64,000 bases of DNA from Anisus vortex (GCA_949126835.1 OX421498.1:32478000-32541999); one strand, 5' to 3'. Positions 24,970 through 37,176 are shown, counted from the first letter of the stretch. Made by a program: numbers and translations. The notes: generated by a model from the sequence alone, not told the origin.

Positions 24970-25101
24970 TAGTTTTATTGATGGCAATATTGGTGGAACT
25001 TGTGTTACAGCTGTTGATAGGAGATATTGATAAAGTTATTGATGCTGTTGTTGTTACACTTATTGTTGGAGATTGATGTCTTCCTGGAAGTGTGTAACTT
25101 A

Positions 25102-25117
25102 AATAAATTATAATAAA
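25102..25117 (+). terminator. DDX51 polyadenylation signals
   Basis: Two AATAAA hexamers, at 25102-25107 and 25112-25117, about 130-150 bp after the DDX51 stop codon. Confidence 0.65.
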
Positions 25118-26339
25118 TTATTCATGAATAAGGAAACATAAACATAGTTTATTGTTAATAAATTATTCATGAAAAAAGGAAAATAAAATGAGAGATTCTT
25201 AACTTCACAGCAATGTCCACTTTGTTTAGTATTATCTAGGCTTTTGACTTCTGTCATGGACTAAATTTATAAAACAGACAAACTGATTCATGAAATCAAC
25301 AGCTTTTTGTTTATAGTTATGATACTCTAATTATGTAGGGGAATCATTTGTAACAAATATTTTACACATGATTAGGGTCACATATTTTTGGATGAGAGTG
25401 TCTTGTTAATGCATAATGAAATCAGATTGGGTAAAAAGTTTTTTTTTGTATAATTAATACCTCTCATCTTTAAATGACACATAACAAAAGTGCAGTAATA
25501 AAAACATAAGTATTGGGCAAATATAAAAAATAATGGTCTACAATAGTGGAAACAGACAGGACACACTGTTCTTAGTCAGTATTGTTCCAACCATATGCCC
25601 CAGTTTCAAGCCAGTGTACTTTCATATATTGTATGCCAGTCAAAAGCCAATATTGGGCCAATATATTGTGTTAATTGGGCCAATATATTGTGATAATTAG
25701 GTTGTGCTGAACTTCACAGGTAGGCCCGTTTGGTTTTAAACAAACAACATTAAAATACTATTGCATTCAAGATACACCAGATAGGCTATATAAAGCCAAA
25801 ATAAAACAAGTCTTATTATACTTTAAAAATTATCTAGAATAGTGTAGCTCTAAAAGGAATAATTAACTATAGATTTTATCCGTGTTCTTAGTTGTTATGT
25901 TAAATGCGCTCTGAGCTTGCATTATGTTTGTTGGAAGCACTAGGGCCTATACAAATGTCATTATTATTATGTCGTAACATGCAAAAAGTGTTGTGTTGGA
26001 TCCAGGACCTTGTCCGAGGAATGTTTGTGGGGCACGCCTCATAGGCCTACTAGGCATTCTGTAGGCACATGCACTACACTCACCCCTCCCCGCCCCCCCC
26101 CCCAACCCAAACGGAATTCCCCCGGATCATTAACTAGGCGGAATTACCTAGTACACCTGCACTTTCGTCTGAAAGTTTAAAAAAAAAAATAGGCTACCAG
26201 ACTATAGACCTAGTCATCCAGACGCCGAGTAATGTTGCGCCTATTCCTTCCTCCCCACCGAATTTCTATGGGCTATATGGCCCGTGCAATGATCCTAGGA
26301 CGCGTTATAGCCCACCGGTGTAGTCTACTCTCAATAGTA
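25118..26339. other. Intergenic sequence; includes a LINE 3'-end fragment at 25911-25971
   Basis: Mostly AT-rich to 25900. 25911-25971 is the plus-strand copy of the AGCGC-type LINE 3' end ('gcgctctgagcttgcattat', ending in tta trinucleotides). A C-run lies at 26092-26103. No exon seen. Confidence 0.45.
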
Positions 26340-26347
26340 GCCTAGCG

Positions 26348-26957
26348 CAGTGGCGTACCAAGGGGGGTGCGAGGGGTGCGGACCGCACCGGGTGACACTC
26401 TCTTAGGGGGTGACACCCGAATGGAAAAAAAAAATATTAAAAAAATGATAATTTTAAGCAGCCGATATGGACCTAAAAAAAAGCCAGTAGATCTATTAGA
26501 TATTTTGAAATGTATAGCTAGATGGGATTTCATAGAATCTTTTCCAACACTCTCGCTAGGCCTTCAATTATTTCTAACAGTATGTGTGTCTGTGGCTTCA
26601 TGTGAACGGAGCTTTACAAAACTAAAGCTTATAAAAAGCTATTTACGCTCCTGGGACAATCAAGACTTTCCGATCTGACTATGTTATCGATTGAAAGGGA
26701 TACTGTGAATGATATAGATTCTGATGAGGTAATTGACAAGTTTGCAGTTTTGAAAAGCAGGAAAGGTTGTTTTTTGCTTTTACTTTCTAATATTAAATAT
26801 ATATTATTATTGTTTCTGTCATATTTGAACTGTAGGCTAGGCTTGTTTTAAGCCGCTATGGTGAAAACTATGGTGAAAGTTGTGGGCGGGGGTAAGGGGG
26901 GGGGGGTGACACCCAAGTTTACCGCACCAGGTGACACCAGTTCTCGCTACGCCACTG
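26348..26957 (+). mobile_element. Internally deleted hAT transposon with transposase C-terminal remnant
   Basis: Termini CAGTGGCGTACCAAG and CTCGCTACGCCACTG (reversed CAGTGGCGTAGCGAG) are inverted repeats. Flanking 8-mers GCCTAGCG (26340-26347) and GCCTAGTG (26958-26965) match at 7/8. Inside, about 26495-26760 encodes the hAT dimerisation (hATC) region: LSLGLQLFLTVCVSVASCER, then SFTKLKLIKSYLRS. A frameshift near 26655 moves the continuation (LTMLSIERD) to another frame. The rest of the transposase is missing, so this is a non-functional relic that would need a transposase in trans. Confidence 0.9.
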
Positions 26958-27049
26958 GCCTAGTGTATCTGTGGTTTAGGCCTACATCCTTCGTCAACTT
27001 TGACGATATATAAAATATATGGGAACAGAAGTACAACTTTCTCCCAGTG

Positions 27050-27067
27050 GACCCCCCCCCCCCCCCA
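27050..27067. repeat. Poly-C tract
   Basis: A run of roughly 16 C. Similar G or C runs lie at 26092, 26895, 27572 and 28569, clustered in this GC-richer intergenic block. Confidence 0.8.
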
Positions 27068-27754
27068 TGTCTGCTAGGCGTTTATGCATTGAATAGCCTT
27101 CACGCTCAGTTAATTTCTACACAAATAAGTGTTTCTCAAAATGTTTGTGTCTATGGAACCCAGACTATAAGAGGTTTTTCGCCCTAATCCCAAACAATTC
27201 AAAACTATTTAAAAAATATGACGCTGTTTAAACAATTATTTTAAAACTTGAGAGCCACATCCCCGAGTCAGACAAAATCTGCTTGGCCGGGGCTCCTCTA
27301 GACTCTAGACCTATATTACAGTGTGACCTGTCACCTACAGGAATACGAGGCATGCCTCGGAGACTCTAGGGATCTAACAAATGTAGGCCTAACTATGTCA
27401 CGTGTGGCGTGGTGAGCACGCGACACGTTGCACGTATATGTAAACAGTAAACGGCTATGTGGGGCAAGCCTCGGACAGAGGTTGGAGATACGATGACTTC
27501 CTCAATCTTTAGGCCTGCTTACGCTTAATTATGTCCCAGACCCGGCTCTATTAAAGATAGCAATCTCAATTGGGGGGGGGGGGGATTGCAGTCGACTCTC
27601 GGATGGTGTCCCACAGGCATCGTCCTATGAGTCCTTAAAAGGACAAGAAAGAATCAGGCACTTAAATCTTGTAGTGATATCTGCAACACGCAGCCTACAG
27701 TGTATATGTGGAACTCATTTGAGAATTACCGCCATCTAGAAAGTCTATATTGAG

Positions 27755-28185
27755 AACTATTTAGGCTGATGCGCTCACTGGTCCTCTTCATTTTTTTATA
27801 TGCTTGTGAGACATGGACATTAACATCAGAGCTGGAAAAGAAGATAAACGCTATGGAGATGAGATGCTTCAGAAACCTGCTCGGTATCTGCTATAAAGAC
27901 CATATCTCCAATGAACAGATGTGAAAAAGAATACATCGGGAAGTTGGAAAATATGAAGACCTGCTGGCCACAGTCAAGAAAAGGAAACTGGAATGGTATG
28001 ACCACGTCACCAGAACCAACGGGCTTGCCAAAACCATTCTGCAGGGTACCACCAGAGGAGGCAGAAAGAGAGGAAGACAAAAGAGACGATGGGAAGATAA
28101 CATCAGGGAACGGACAGGAACAAAACTGTGCGACGCATTGAGAACGGCTGAGAGACGGGAGGAATGGGGGAAGCTGGTGTAGGCC
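27755..28185 (+). mobile_element. Non-LTR retrotransposon, ORF2 C-terminal fragment
   Basis: Plus-strand reading gives YACETWTLTSELEKKINAME, then MRCFRNLLGICYKDHISNE, an in-frame stop at about 27923, then KRKLEWYDHVTR, GLAKTILQGTTRGGRKRGRQ, RRWEDNIRERTGTKLCDALR and a final WGKL. This is the familiar 'ACETWTLT...RRLLGISYKDHVTNE...RGRQKKRWEDNI' tail of endonuclease-reverse transcriptase retrotransposons common in marine invertebrates. It is 5' truncated with a stop, hence a dead copy. Confidence 0.88.
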
Positions 28186-30030
28186 TACATGTAATCAGTG
28201 GCGCTCGAACGGCCCAATTACAGACTACGGGATATGTAGATGTAGGCCTAGATGAAGTAGGCCTATAGAAAAGTAAAAGTACCCCCCCACCCCCACATAC
28301 ACACACTAAAATAGATTGACTTTAAACAACCTATGATAAATTAAACTTTAAAAGAAATCCTTCAAAAATGTTTCGTTCTAAGCTTAGCTAAAAATAATAA
28401 AATAAACGAAATTTAAAATGAGTCTCTACATCCTCTAAAGTTAAAGCTAATCTAATCTAATTATCTTATCTCAGTAGGCCTCTGATGAATAGACCTATAT
28501 TATAGCGATTGGCTATAATTGATGCATTTGGCTATCTGTACGATCCTCACTGGACTGTAGGTTGGTTGGGGGGGGGGGGGGGTTGATTTGGACCAAGACA
28601 CACATAATCATAAGCTTAGATCTTTTTGTAAAACCACAAATGGTATGCCTGAAAGTAGGCCTACTAGTGTTTCGCGCGGTTTTAATACGACTTTCTAAAT
28701 ATACTGCTTGAAACTATCTATACAAATACAACGCAGTTTTGCACTAACCTTGTGAAAACGTCATTACCAATGTTTACGTCATAAATCAGAAAGTACAGCC
28801 TTCCAAGCCAAGAGTGTTTGTATTTCAAAGAGCTTGGCAAGTGTTTCACGTACGCACTCATTGGGTAAATACTATAGATTATTGTTATCTATTATCATTG
28901 CAGGCCTTATATTATTTGCCATTGCGCCTTAAAACATCATTAAACGTTATTTTAAAAATAATATGCGAATATGAAGCTTGTTCATCGATTTCGATGAGGA
29001 CCATCCTTTGTTGTCAGAGTAACATTAACATAGTAACATAGGAGCACATATATTCACATTTAGGATAGGTCATAAACTGCCTTAAGCCGATAGATACAGC
29101 CTCATTTATATAGTAATATATTATAGGGTTACTATGGACTATGGGAGGATTGAGTAGCCTAGTTGTTTTTTTTATGTTCGGATTAAATATGAAATCGTAA
29201 AGTAAAAGTTTATTGCAAAAGTACCAATAATAAAATGGAAATAGTTAGTCTAGATTCTAGATCTAGATCTATCTATTAATAAACCTTCTAAGAAACAGTC
29301 TTGTTCATAATTATATAAATTCAAAGTAGGATGCTTTGGAGATGCCAAAAACATTATTTAGGCTAACCCACAAAATATGATGAATTGATGAAAATTTAAA
29401 ATCACTCATAATTAGACTCTATTCTACAACTATTACATTATAATCGTTTTTGGTATTCCTCGTTTTTAATTAGCCTACACAAACATATTTCTTTGACTAA
29501 CCAATATTTTGCTGAAGATGCAATCACATGTTATGATTATGTATAATTTTAATATTGTTCACATGACGTATGAAGATTTTTCTAACTGTACTTTGTGAAA
29601 ATGGTGCCTTAACTAAGAGTCTTGTTCCTTTCCTTTGTCATTTTGTCCATTGAATATAAATCAAAGAAAATGCTGTTTCCACATTGCAATGTCATTGTGT
29701 CATGGGATACAAAATAAAATTCTTAAGTAACTTTAAAAAGCAACTTGCATTTTAATGGGCAACTTTGAAAAATAAACTTAACTGCTTATGCAAGTATCTT
29801 ACAATAAACTGATGGATTTTTTTTATTGCGCAAATGAGCACTAGTTCATTTATTGTATTATATGCTTGTTAATATTATTTTTAAAACTGTAGGCCTACAA
29901 AACATAAAATATTACAAAAGCTGGACATTTTAAAGGTTTTTAGCTTTGCCTGCTAGGCAAATGACATTAGGCTATAAAAGAGGACATGTTCTCCTTTCGC
30001 CAAACATCTGGCAACCCTAATCACATAGGC
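28186..30030. other. Intergenic sequence, nothing coding recognised
   Basis: Contains a G-run at 28569-28582 and repeated 'taggcctac' words. AT-rich from 29000. No exon could be supported. Confidence 0.4.
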
Positions 30031-30237
30031 CAAGGGTCTGCAACCTTTTGATAATAGTGTGTCAAAGTATGATTTCTAATTCATTCAGCGTGCCAACAGC
30101 CTAAAAAGTCATCCTGTTCTATCACTCAATTAATTGTAGAAGAGACTTGAATTGCCTTTTTAGGGGTCTTCCATGTTCCATTGGAAATCGCTCTGGGTGC
30201 CAAGTTTGGCACGCGTGCCATAGGTTGCCAACGCCTG
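30031..30237. mobile_element. hAT-type MITE (family 2, copy A)
   Basis: Left end CAAGGGTCTGCAACCTTTTG and right end AGGTTGCCAACGCCTG form inverted repeats. Internal words 'cgtgccaacagcctaaaa', 'tcattcagcgtgcc' and 'gtagaagagacttgaattgc' recur at 38019-38207 and 47822-47996. Flanks share only ACATA, so the duplication has decayed. Confidence 0.75.
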
Positions 30238-31559
30238 ACATAATAGGCTATAGATGCAACAATTTAAGGTGGATGCAAGCAGTCCATTGGTCAAAGTAAA
30301 TCAAACTTATTGTGTAATCGTATTCTTTGTTTGTTTGTAAACAATAGTTAATAGCATGATATTAAATATTAGGCTTGCTGTTACACATATTCACATAGCT
30401 TGGGCAATGACAGGTCATTATAGTAGTTCTATGGTCATGCCTTTTTGATAATTAATTATGTCATTTATCAATTATGTTAATGTTATATTGTTATTATCAT
30501 CAGCAATTAGTCCTACTTATTTATTAGCCTATTTAATTGTTAAGTTTTATTTGTTCACTAATTGTTTTGTTTTTTACTTTTAGCTTCACGGGAGTGTGTT
30601 ATGAAAAGGTATTTTACACATACAAAGATTATAATTTCAAAATACAACTTAGAAAGGTATGTATAAGTTTAACAATATTGGAAACTAACATTCTTAACCA
30701 ATTCAAACCCTTGATGACTGTAATTTATAAAATAGAAAAACTGATAGCCTGGTTAGGGGGCCTACATTTTTATAAGTCCGAATATTATTTGTGAATATTA
30801 TTAACCCTAAAAAAAAATGGCTATAAAGTTTTATAGGGTGCCAAGATTTTAAATTAGCACTGCAATAGCTATATTCCCTACACAGGCTTTATATAATGCA
30901 TCCATATTCAAATTGTAGTTATAGATATAAATATATTTTATATAATATTAAGTGTTTCTTTTTTTCCCGAAGCCCTCAAATTGTATTACATTATTTGTGT
31001 AATATATTGGTTAGGGATGGTCTAATCAAGTGGTTCCCAAAGTGGGATGCAGTGCCCTAAGGTTGCCTTGCTATCTTAGGGGGCCTCTAGAATATATTGC
31101 GAAGACTTTCATAATTATTTTTGTTTCTCTTTCATTCAATGTTACCTTGGGTTTTTACTTAGGGAAGGATGCCATGGGAAAACTTTACTTTAAAACAGGA
31201 TTCTGTGAGTGGAAAAAGTTTGGTTAACAACTGGGCTTATCTAATGGTAGAATTGGATTGCCTTGCCTTAAGTTCCAATTCTTGCATATGGCCAGATTTA
31301 TCCCCAGGTGTCCCTGAATCTACCAAACTCTTTAAGAAAGTGGACTAGATATGTTTTAAAAAGTAGACTGAATATTTTAAAGATGGTGGATTAAATAGAA
31401 AATTATGGTGACTTGGACTGACCACACATTCCTTTTGAATGTGACTAACCTGTGGCTTAAAAGGCTCTGAAAGAGGTTCTTAAATCATTTTTTTAAATAT
31501 TACATAGACAGTGTTCACGCATATTAATGTTTAACTTCTTTTTTTTAAAATCAAATTAG
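30238..31559. other. Region upstream of the glutaredoxin gene
   Basis: AT-rich. 31028-31055 ('aagtggttcccaaagtggga') looks like one end of another hAT-type element, but I find no matching second end. A splice acceptor at 31557-31559 immediately precedes the glutaredoxin coding exon, so a 5' untranslated exon should lie somewhere here or further left. Confidence 0.35.
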
Positions 31560-31569
31560 TTCATTTGCC

Positions 31570-33765
31570 ATGGATAGTTGCATCGATATTACCCCAGATG
31601 AGCTGAGAGCCATGGGAGATTATGAGAAAGAAAGCAGTTCAACCTCGGCTGGAACTCCCGAGCATGAGTTTGTTGACAACTTGGTGAAAAATAATCGTGT
31701 AGTTGTTTTCAGCAAGAGCCACTGTCCTCACTGTGATGATTCCAAGACGCTGCTCAACAATATGGGTGTGAATTTCAAGGCTGTTGAACTGGATCAGTTG
31801 AAAGAGGGCAGTCAGGTGCAGAATATTCTGGGTAAAATTACTGATGCCAGAACAGTAAGTTGAAGCATATTTAGCATTTATTCACTTCTGTTGTATTGGG
31901 GTTTCCTCAGGATTAAGAAAAGGAAAATACTAAAATACAAGGCAATATTAGAATATGTGTTAAAAGGAAAAAATCCTAATGACTATTACTGTTGTCCTTG
32001 AATACATTACTTTTTCAAAATGTTCAGAAAATTGTGATAATTGTCCACAAGAATACTACTTGACAATATTTCCCTGTATGACAAAAAAAAATGTATCAAT
32101 TTTCATTCCACCCTTTATAGACCACAACTCATTGGAACAAAGCTGAACTTGTTAATCTAATCATATTACAATATGTTCTTATAAACTATAAACCTGTAAT
32201 GATAGGCAGGGGAGGTAATAAAAGTTTTGGAAAAAAGTGTATGCTAGTTTTTGTATGGACAAGTTAATTTGATTTTTGTGCCACATTTTCCCTTCCACCG
32301 AATTCCCGGATTTCATTTCCAGGTGCTCATAAAAGTATAAATTTGGCAATTAGTATTCTTGATTATCTAACTCCCTAAGTGAGACCTTTATTACTTCTAT
32401 TGTTTTCTCTTTATTTAATTTATAAGACAAGGCACAATCATGTTCAGCAAATGACTCTGGTCATATCATCTGTCACACTGTAGGACTCTCTTATCTAACT
32501 TTATTTGATCATCTCTTGTAGCTCTGCATTGATTGAAATGTTCAGTTTAATTCCCCTGCCCACTCACACCAGCCGGCTACTCTAGTGTAAGATAAAGTAA
32601 TCCTACTAGACCAATGGGATCCATAGGGTAGGAAGAATGACACTCACCAGTTTCAATGGCCACTCACTGATGTGAGCTGGGCAGACTAGTGGACACCCTC
32701 CTGACCAGGAAAAAATCCTAGCCTTCATAAGGATTTAAACCTGGGACATTTGGTATGCCAGGTGAATGTGCTGCTGCTCAACCCACCATCCTCCATGTAC
32801 CTTATGTACAACTATACAATAGCTTTACTTTATACAATAGCTTTACTTTATACAATAGCTTTACTTTATACAATAGCTTTACTTTATACAATAGCTTTAC
32901 TTTATACAATAGCTTTACTTTATACAATAGCTTTACTTTATACAAAAGCTTTACTTTATACAATAGCTTTACTTTATACAATAGCTTTACTTTACACTGG
33001 TGTCGACAAATAAAAAAAAAAGTAAATGTGGGAAAAGGTAAAACTTGAAAACAAAACATGTGTTAAATCTATTAAAATCTAAACATAATTTTATTAGTAA
33101 TAGTATGTGTTTAGGAAAGTACTTTAATTATTGATTACACTATTTTTCTCACTCTCAAAATGACTTCATTATGTCCTAGCTTTATGCTATTTCCTTGTTG
33201 ATCTATAAAAATAATGGATAGTGTCTCCATATTAAATTACAGTAGTATGCGCCAATAGAGGCTAGAATTGATTTCACCATTCACACTATTCACTTATCAA
33301 TATGAGTGAGTAATAAATCACCAATAATTTTTATAATTAGAACACATCCAAAGGAGAAAAGGAAGTCTAAGTCATTTGAAATGGTTTTATGTGTTTAGGA
33401 AATATAATTTTATAGATAAGTGAAAGTCAAGTTAAAGCCTTTTAATTTTGGCTTCAATAATATAGTTTCCGGGCTCAATCCATTCTATTTTATAGATCAG
33501 TGTATTTCCTGTAAATTTCTCTCCCTAATCTTTATCTGAACATTTCGTGACATCTTTTTTTCAGACCCTTGCATTTTCCTTTTTCTACCAGGCAATAATT
33601 CCTTTAAGATACGAATTTTCAAATTTTACAAATAGACTTTGGTGTTTCATTTTACAGGTTCCTCGGATCTTTATTGATGGTCAATGTGTTGGCGGGAATA
33701 GTGACTTGAAGATGTTAAACAGTAATGGTGTTCTTCGGGACCTTCTCAAGGACATGAATAATTGA
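31570..33765 (+). CDS. Dithiol glutaredoxin, complete, 2 coding exons, 130 aa
   Basis: Exons 31570-31854 (95 codons, donor gtaagt) and 33658-33765 (acceptor tttacag, TGA at the end), phase 0. After a ~35-residue polar N-terminal extension comes the thioredoxin-fold core: VVVFSKSHCPHC (active site CPHC, residues 56-59, where the family norm is CPYC), the cis-Pro motif TVPRIFIDG, then GGNSDL, the GG-D glutathione-binding motif. Glutaredoxins use glutathione to reduce protein disulfides and mixed disulfides. The extension has no clear mitochondrial signal, so I expect a cytosolic or nuclear protein. The sequence stops right after the Grx fold, so it is a free glutaredoxin and not the Grx domain of a thioredoxin-glutathione reductase. 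The closest vertebrate pattern is GLRX2-like, though without its CSYC site. The start is the only in-frame ATG with an upstream acceptor. The intron holds a SINE and an 18-bp minisatellite. Confidence 0.93.
32588..32795 (-). repeat. tRNA-derived SINE, copy 5 (glutaredoxin intron, internally deleted)
   Basis: Reverse orientation with words 'gatccataggg', 'cagtttcaatggccac', 'tcctagccttcataaggatt' and a degraded head 'tttaaacctgggacattt'. It lacks the 'cacaatgcccag' middle segment of the other copies. It ends just before the 18-bp array. Confidence 0.7.
32815..32994. repeat. 18-bp minisatellite, ten copies
   Basis: Unit tacaatagctttacttta repeated ten times, nearly perfect (one unit has tacaaaag). 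Because 18 is divisible by three, it stays open in several frames on both strands and makes spurious repetitive frames. It lies inside the glutaredoxin intron. Confidence 0.97.
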
Positions 33766-34509
33766 AAAGTGAAACAGCTCGGTGAACCAGACTGCAGACA
33801 GTAACATCAATATTTTAGTTTTGAAAAAAACACATTTAGAAACCAAATTGGAATGATTTCATTACAAGTCATTTTCTTGCAATATATACCTACTCTAACC
33901 TAAAAGACAGTACTCTATTAAGTTAAAAGCTGCCAAAAGTGTGATTTAAATTGCCCTCATTAATTGAAGAAAAAAGAGAAATATACTAACAGAAAATTTT
34001 GTCACCATGCAGTCTAATTCAACTTATTTCTGTCAATGCAACACATTAAAGAAGTTGAGAGTATATGCTACACTTGTTTTTCTATTTTTACTTTCTTTTA
34101 AAATGTATTAAATGTATTACTAAAATCTCCATATTTACTTCCATATTAAAATGCAAGATGTAACCCACAGATACGACAGATAAGTGGTTGGGCAATAATC
34201 TTCTGTGCCTGTGATAAGATACTGTCATAAAATATGTTGTAAGAACTACTTACATAAGAAGTCTAAGTCTTTTTTAAATGTGAACATTATCTTTAAAAAA
34301 AAACATAAGAGAATTACAGAATTACCAAAACAATTAACAATAATCTATGCACATTTGTTTTCAGCTTATTTATAATTAAGTGACGTTTAAATTACCAAAG
34401 TATTAACTTTTAAACACCTTTATGAAACCTTTTAAAATACCTGGAAAATTGTTAAAACATGGTTTGGGCTCAGATCTGGACATGTGTGGTTGAAAGATAC
34501 ATGCATAAT

Positions 34510-34515
34510 AATAAA
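34510..34515 (+). terminator. Candidate glutaredoxin polyadenylation signal
   Basis: AATAAA about 745 bp after the stop, followed by a T-rich stretch at 34541-34552. An ATTAAA near 34047 is an alternative. Confidence 0.45.
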
Positions 34516-34879
34516 ACAAAATCAAGCAAAGAGCACAATGTCTTTTTTTATTCAACTTCATAAGTTATGAACACAAGAAAATAAATTTCAAATGGGACTT
34601 GTTAAATAAGTATGATTCATTTTACAGCAGAGTAGTATTAATACATTTTAATTTTATCTTGAAAATTGTTAGTAAACTAAATGCTAATAAGAACTTTATT
34701 TTATGATCTTACATCTTGTATGATTAAATTAATCCATTTATTAAATTTGGACAACCTTGTTGATAAACAAAAAAGAAATTCTAAAATTAAATTTTCAATT
34801 TCACATTACATAGTACTTTATATTTATATATAAGAAAATGTTCAATCTGCAGATTCTTGTACACACTAAGCTTGTATGT

Positions 34880-35122
34880 AAGTAAAAGTACCCTACGGAC
34901 CAAATTGATCATAGGGCCTGTGAATCAGCATTCACCAGTTTCTGTGCCATAGCATACTAGGTGATTGTGGGGCCAGCACAATGCCTTTACTTTACCCCAA
35001 CTAAGGTCAGGTACCCATCAGAGCTGGGTAGACTCAGGGACACCCTCCAGACCCAAGGAAAAAAACCTAGTCTTCACCAGGATTTGAACCTGGGACCTTC
35101 AGTTCACCAGTCAAACGCACTT
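34880..35122 (-). repeat. tRNA-derived SINE, copy 6 (between convergent genes)
   Basis: Begins 'aagtaaaagtaccctacgg', carries 'gatcatagggcctgtgaatc' and 'accatcagagctgggtag'-type body words, and ends at 'aggatttgaacctgggacct' (B-box complement) plus a short tRNA-like remnant. Confidence 0.82.
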
Positions 35123-37040
35123 ATATGTGCCTAATGTTAATATTGCCTTCAAAAGAATAAATTGAAGCAAATGAAATGAATAATATATACACACTGGAAG
35201 AGTTCACTTTTAGGATCTAGATTAACTTTCAGATATGACAAGTCACCGACAGATATGATTATTAAGAAACAAAATATGTAAGATCACAATAAATAAAGAT
35301 GGTTATAATTAGCCATCCTCTTAAAGAGGTTAATTAAAAGTCAAAGTAAATAAAAATGTATGATAAACTCTAAAAATGTGTATTTTGTAATCATATCTGA
35401 TGTAAAGGGAAAAAGTGTCCAGCAGCAAAACCTAGCTCAATAGATTTAATTTAAAACCATTTGAAAAATCACTGCACTCGCTTAAAATCAACCCTGAGGT
35501 TGAAATAATTATAAAATTTGCCAAAAATGTTTCAGCCTGTGAATCTCTTAAAGCCTTTACTAATAAAATATGAACAGTTGGGGTAAAACCTATAATTAAC
35601 TTAATTAACAACCAAAATAACATATTAACTTTTATAATCTCTGGACTCGTGCTTGTATTTTACAAATTGTTTACTTTCAATGTAATCTTCATAAATTCCT
35701 TCCATTCATAAAAAAAATATTAGCATAGATACTTACATGTTAGTTGCATGTTACAGACGCTTTTTATAAAAAGAAGATTATTGCATCCTACAATTATCCG
35801 TATTTGTAAATAATATACTCTAAATTTAGAAAAAAAGGTATAGTTTCAAGAGAATGACATGGAAAAGTCCCTTTTGAATAAGAAAATATTTACAAAAATA
35901 TGTTTAATGCCTTTGAAAGAAACTTTAATGTATATGTTCTAAGATTAAGCATGAGTGACTTGACAGATTTATGTTGAGACAAAATATCTTGTCCAATGAA
36001 AAAACAATTGCTGCAAAAATGACACAATGGAAGCAATTCATCAATCCAACAATAAAATTAGAGATGATTATTTGCAAGTAATTACTTGGAATTACTTGGA
36101 CAATAAAAAATATTGTCACTGAGTATAAATGAAAATCATTGCACAATTAGAAAAGAAATACTTATATGTAATACAAAAACTGTATTTTCAACAACTTAAA
36201 CCTGTCCCAATAAGAGTTACATACAGCTGTTAGGAAAAAATTGATTGCTAAATCTCTTTAAAAAAAAATACCAAAAACAAGAGTTTTTTCTTGTTTCTGT
36301 TTATTAAAAACTATAAGTTGTTTTCACATAGATTTTTCCAGATTAAAATATTTATCCATTTTTTTCAATTATTATATAATGAGAAGTCAGGTCTATAATT
36401 ACGGGTTAACAAAATATCACAACAGTAAGCTACTGGTGCACAAAAATAGTATTGCTTCTACTCGACAATGAGAAAACATAATGCAACATAAACATATTAC
36501 TAGGCGAAGAGAATAATGTATTAAATAAATATCTTGACACAGCAGTAATTTTAGAACAAAAAGTTTTAAGTTATTACAATTTTTTTGTCATGTATGAAAA
36601 TAAAAATATGATTTGAGCACAAAAATTGTGAAATTTAAAACAAAACAAGTGGAGGGGAGAAGAATTAGGGAAATGGTTATATTTGTATGATTTTGCTGAT
36701 TCTAAACAGAAGGTAAAGTTTAGAAAATTATATTATGCCATTCTTTTTAATACAAGTTGAGCCAAAACATAACAGAATAAATGCTGTTAAAATGTACTAC
36801 TTTTCATTATCCAATTCTAACAAAATTTAATACTATATTTTGAATAATCACAGCCAATTGAAATTTAATGTTTTAATAACACAAAGATGAATGATTCCGC
36901 TTCAATTGTTGAGTTTTTTTCTAATTCTGCAATTGAAAAAAAATCTTTGTGGCATAGATGTTTCCTTTTAATTTTTTATAAAAAAATGTTTAAAAAAATC
37001 ACAATTTTTATTATTTTTTAAAAAGTGTTTTACACTATCT
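35123..37040. other. Intergenic sequence between convergent glutaredoxin and CRACR2A genes
   Basis: AT-rich. 35748-35795 ('ttacagacgc', 'aagaagattattgcatcc') matches the GATAA-tailed LINE 3' end seen at 48605, 52150 and 54285. Part of this region may be CRACR2A 3' UTR. No coding exon seen. Confidence 0.45.
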
Positions 37041-37063
37041 TTATTTTTTGTCTTCATTCAAAG

Positions 37064-37173
37064 CACACAGAGTTGTTGCTTAAACCACACAGAGTTGTTG
37101 CTTAAACCACACAGAGTTGTTGCTTAAACCACACAGAGTTGTTGCTTAAACCACACAGAGTTGTTGCTTAAAC
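37064..37173. repeat. 22-bp minisatellite, five copies, in the CRACR2A 3' UTR
   Basis: Five essentially perfect copies of cacacagagttgttgcttaa plus 'ac' run up to three bases from the CRACR2A stop codon (37177-37179). They should be transcribed in the 3' UTR unless the message is cleaved immediately after the stop. Confidence 0.95.
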
Positions 37174-37176
37174 TGT

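Noticed and set aside
32750..33059. Repetitive 85-97-codon frames on both strands
   Set aside because: Produced by the 18-bp minisatellite, whose unit length is a multiple of three.
31570..33765. Glutaredoxin domain of a thioredoxin-glutathione reductase
   Set aside because: A stop codon follows the Grx fold directly and no flavoprotein exons lie downstream; the next gene is on the other strand.
37064..37173. CRISPR-like array (also at 62888-63002 and 32815-32994)
   Set aside because: Units are contiguous with no unique spacers, and the DNA is eukaryotic.
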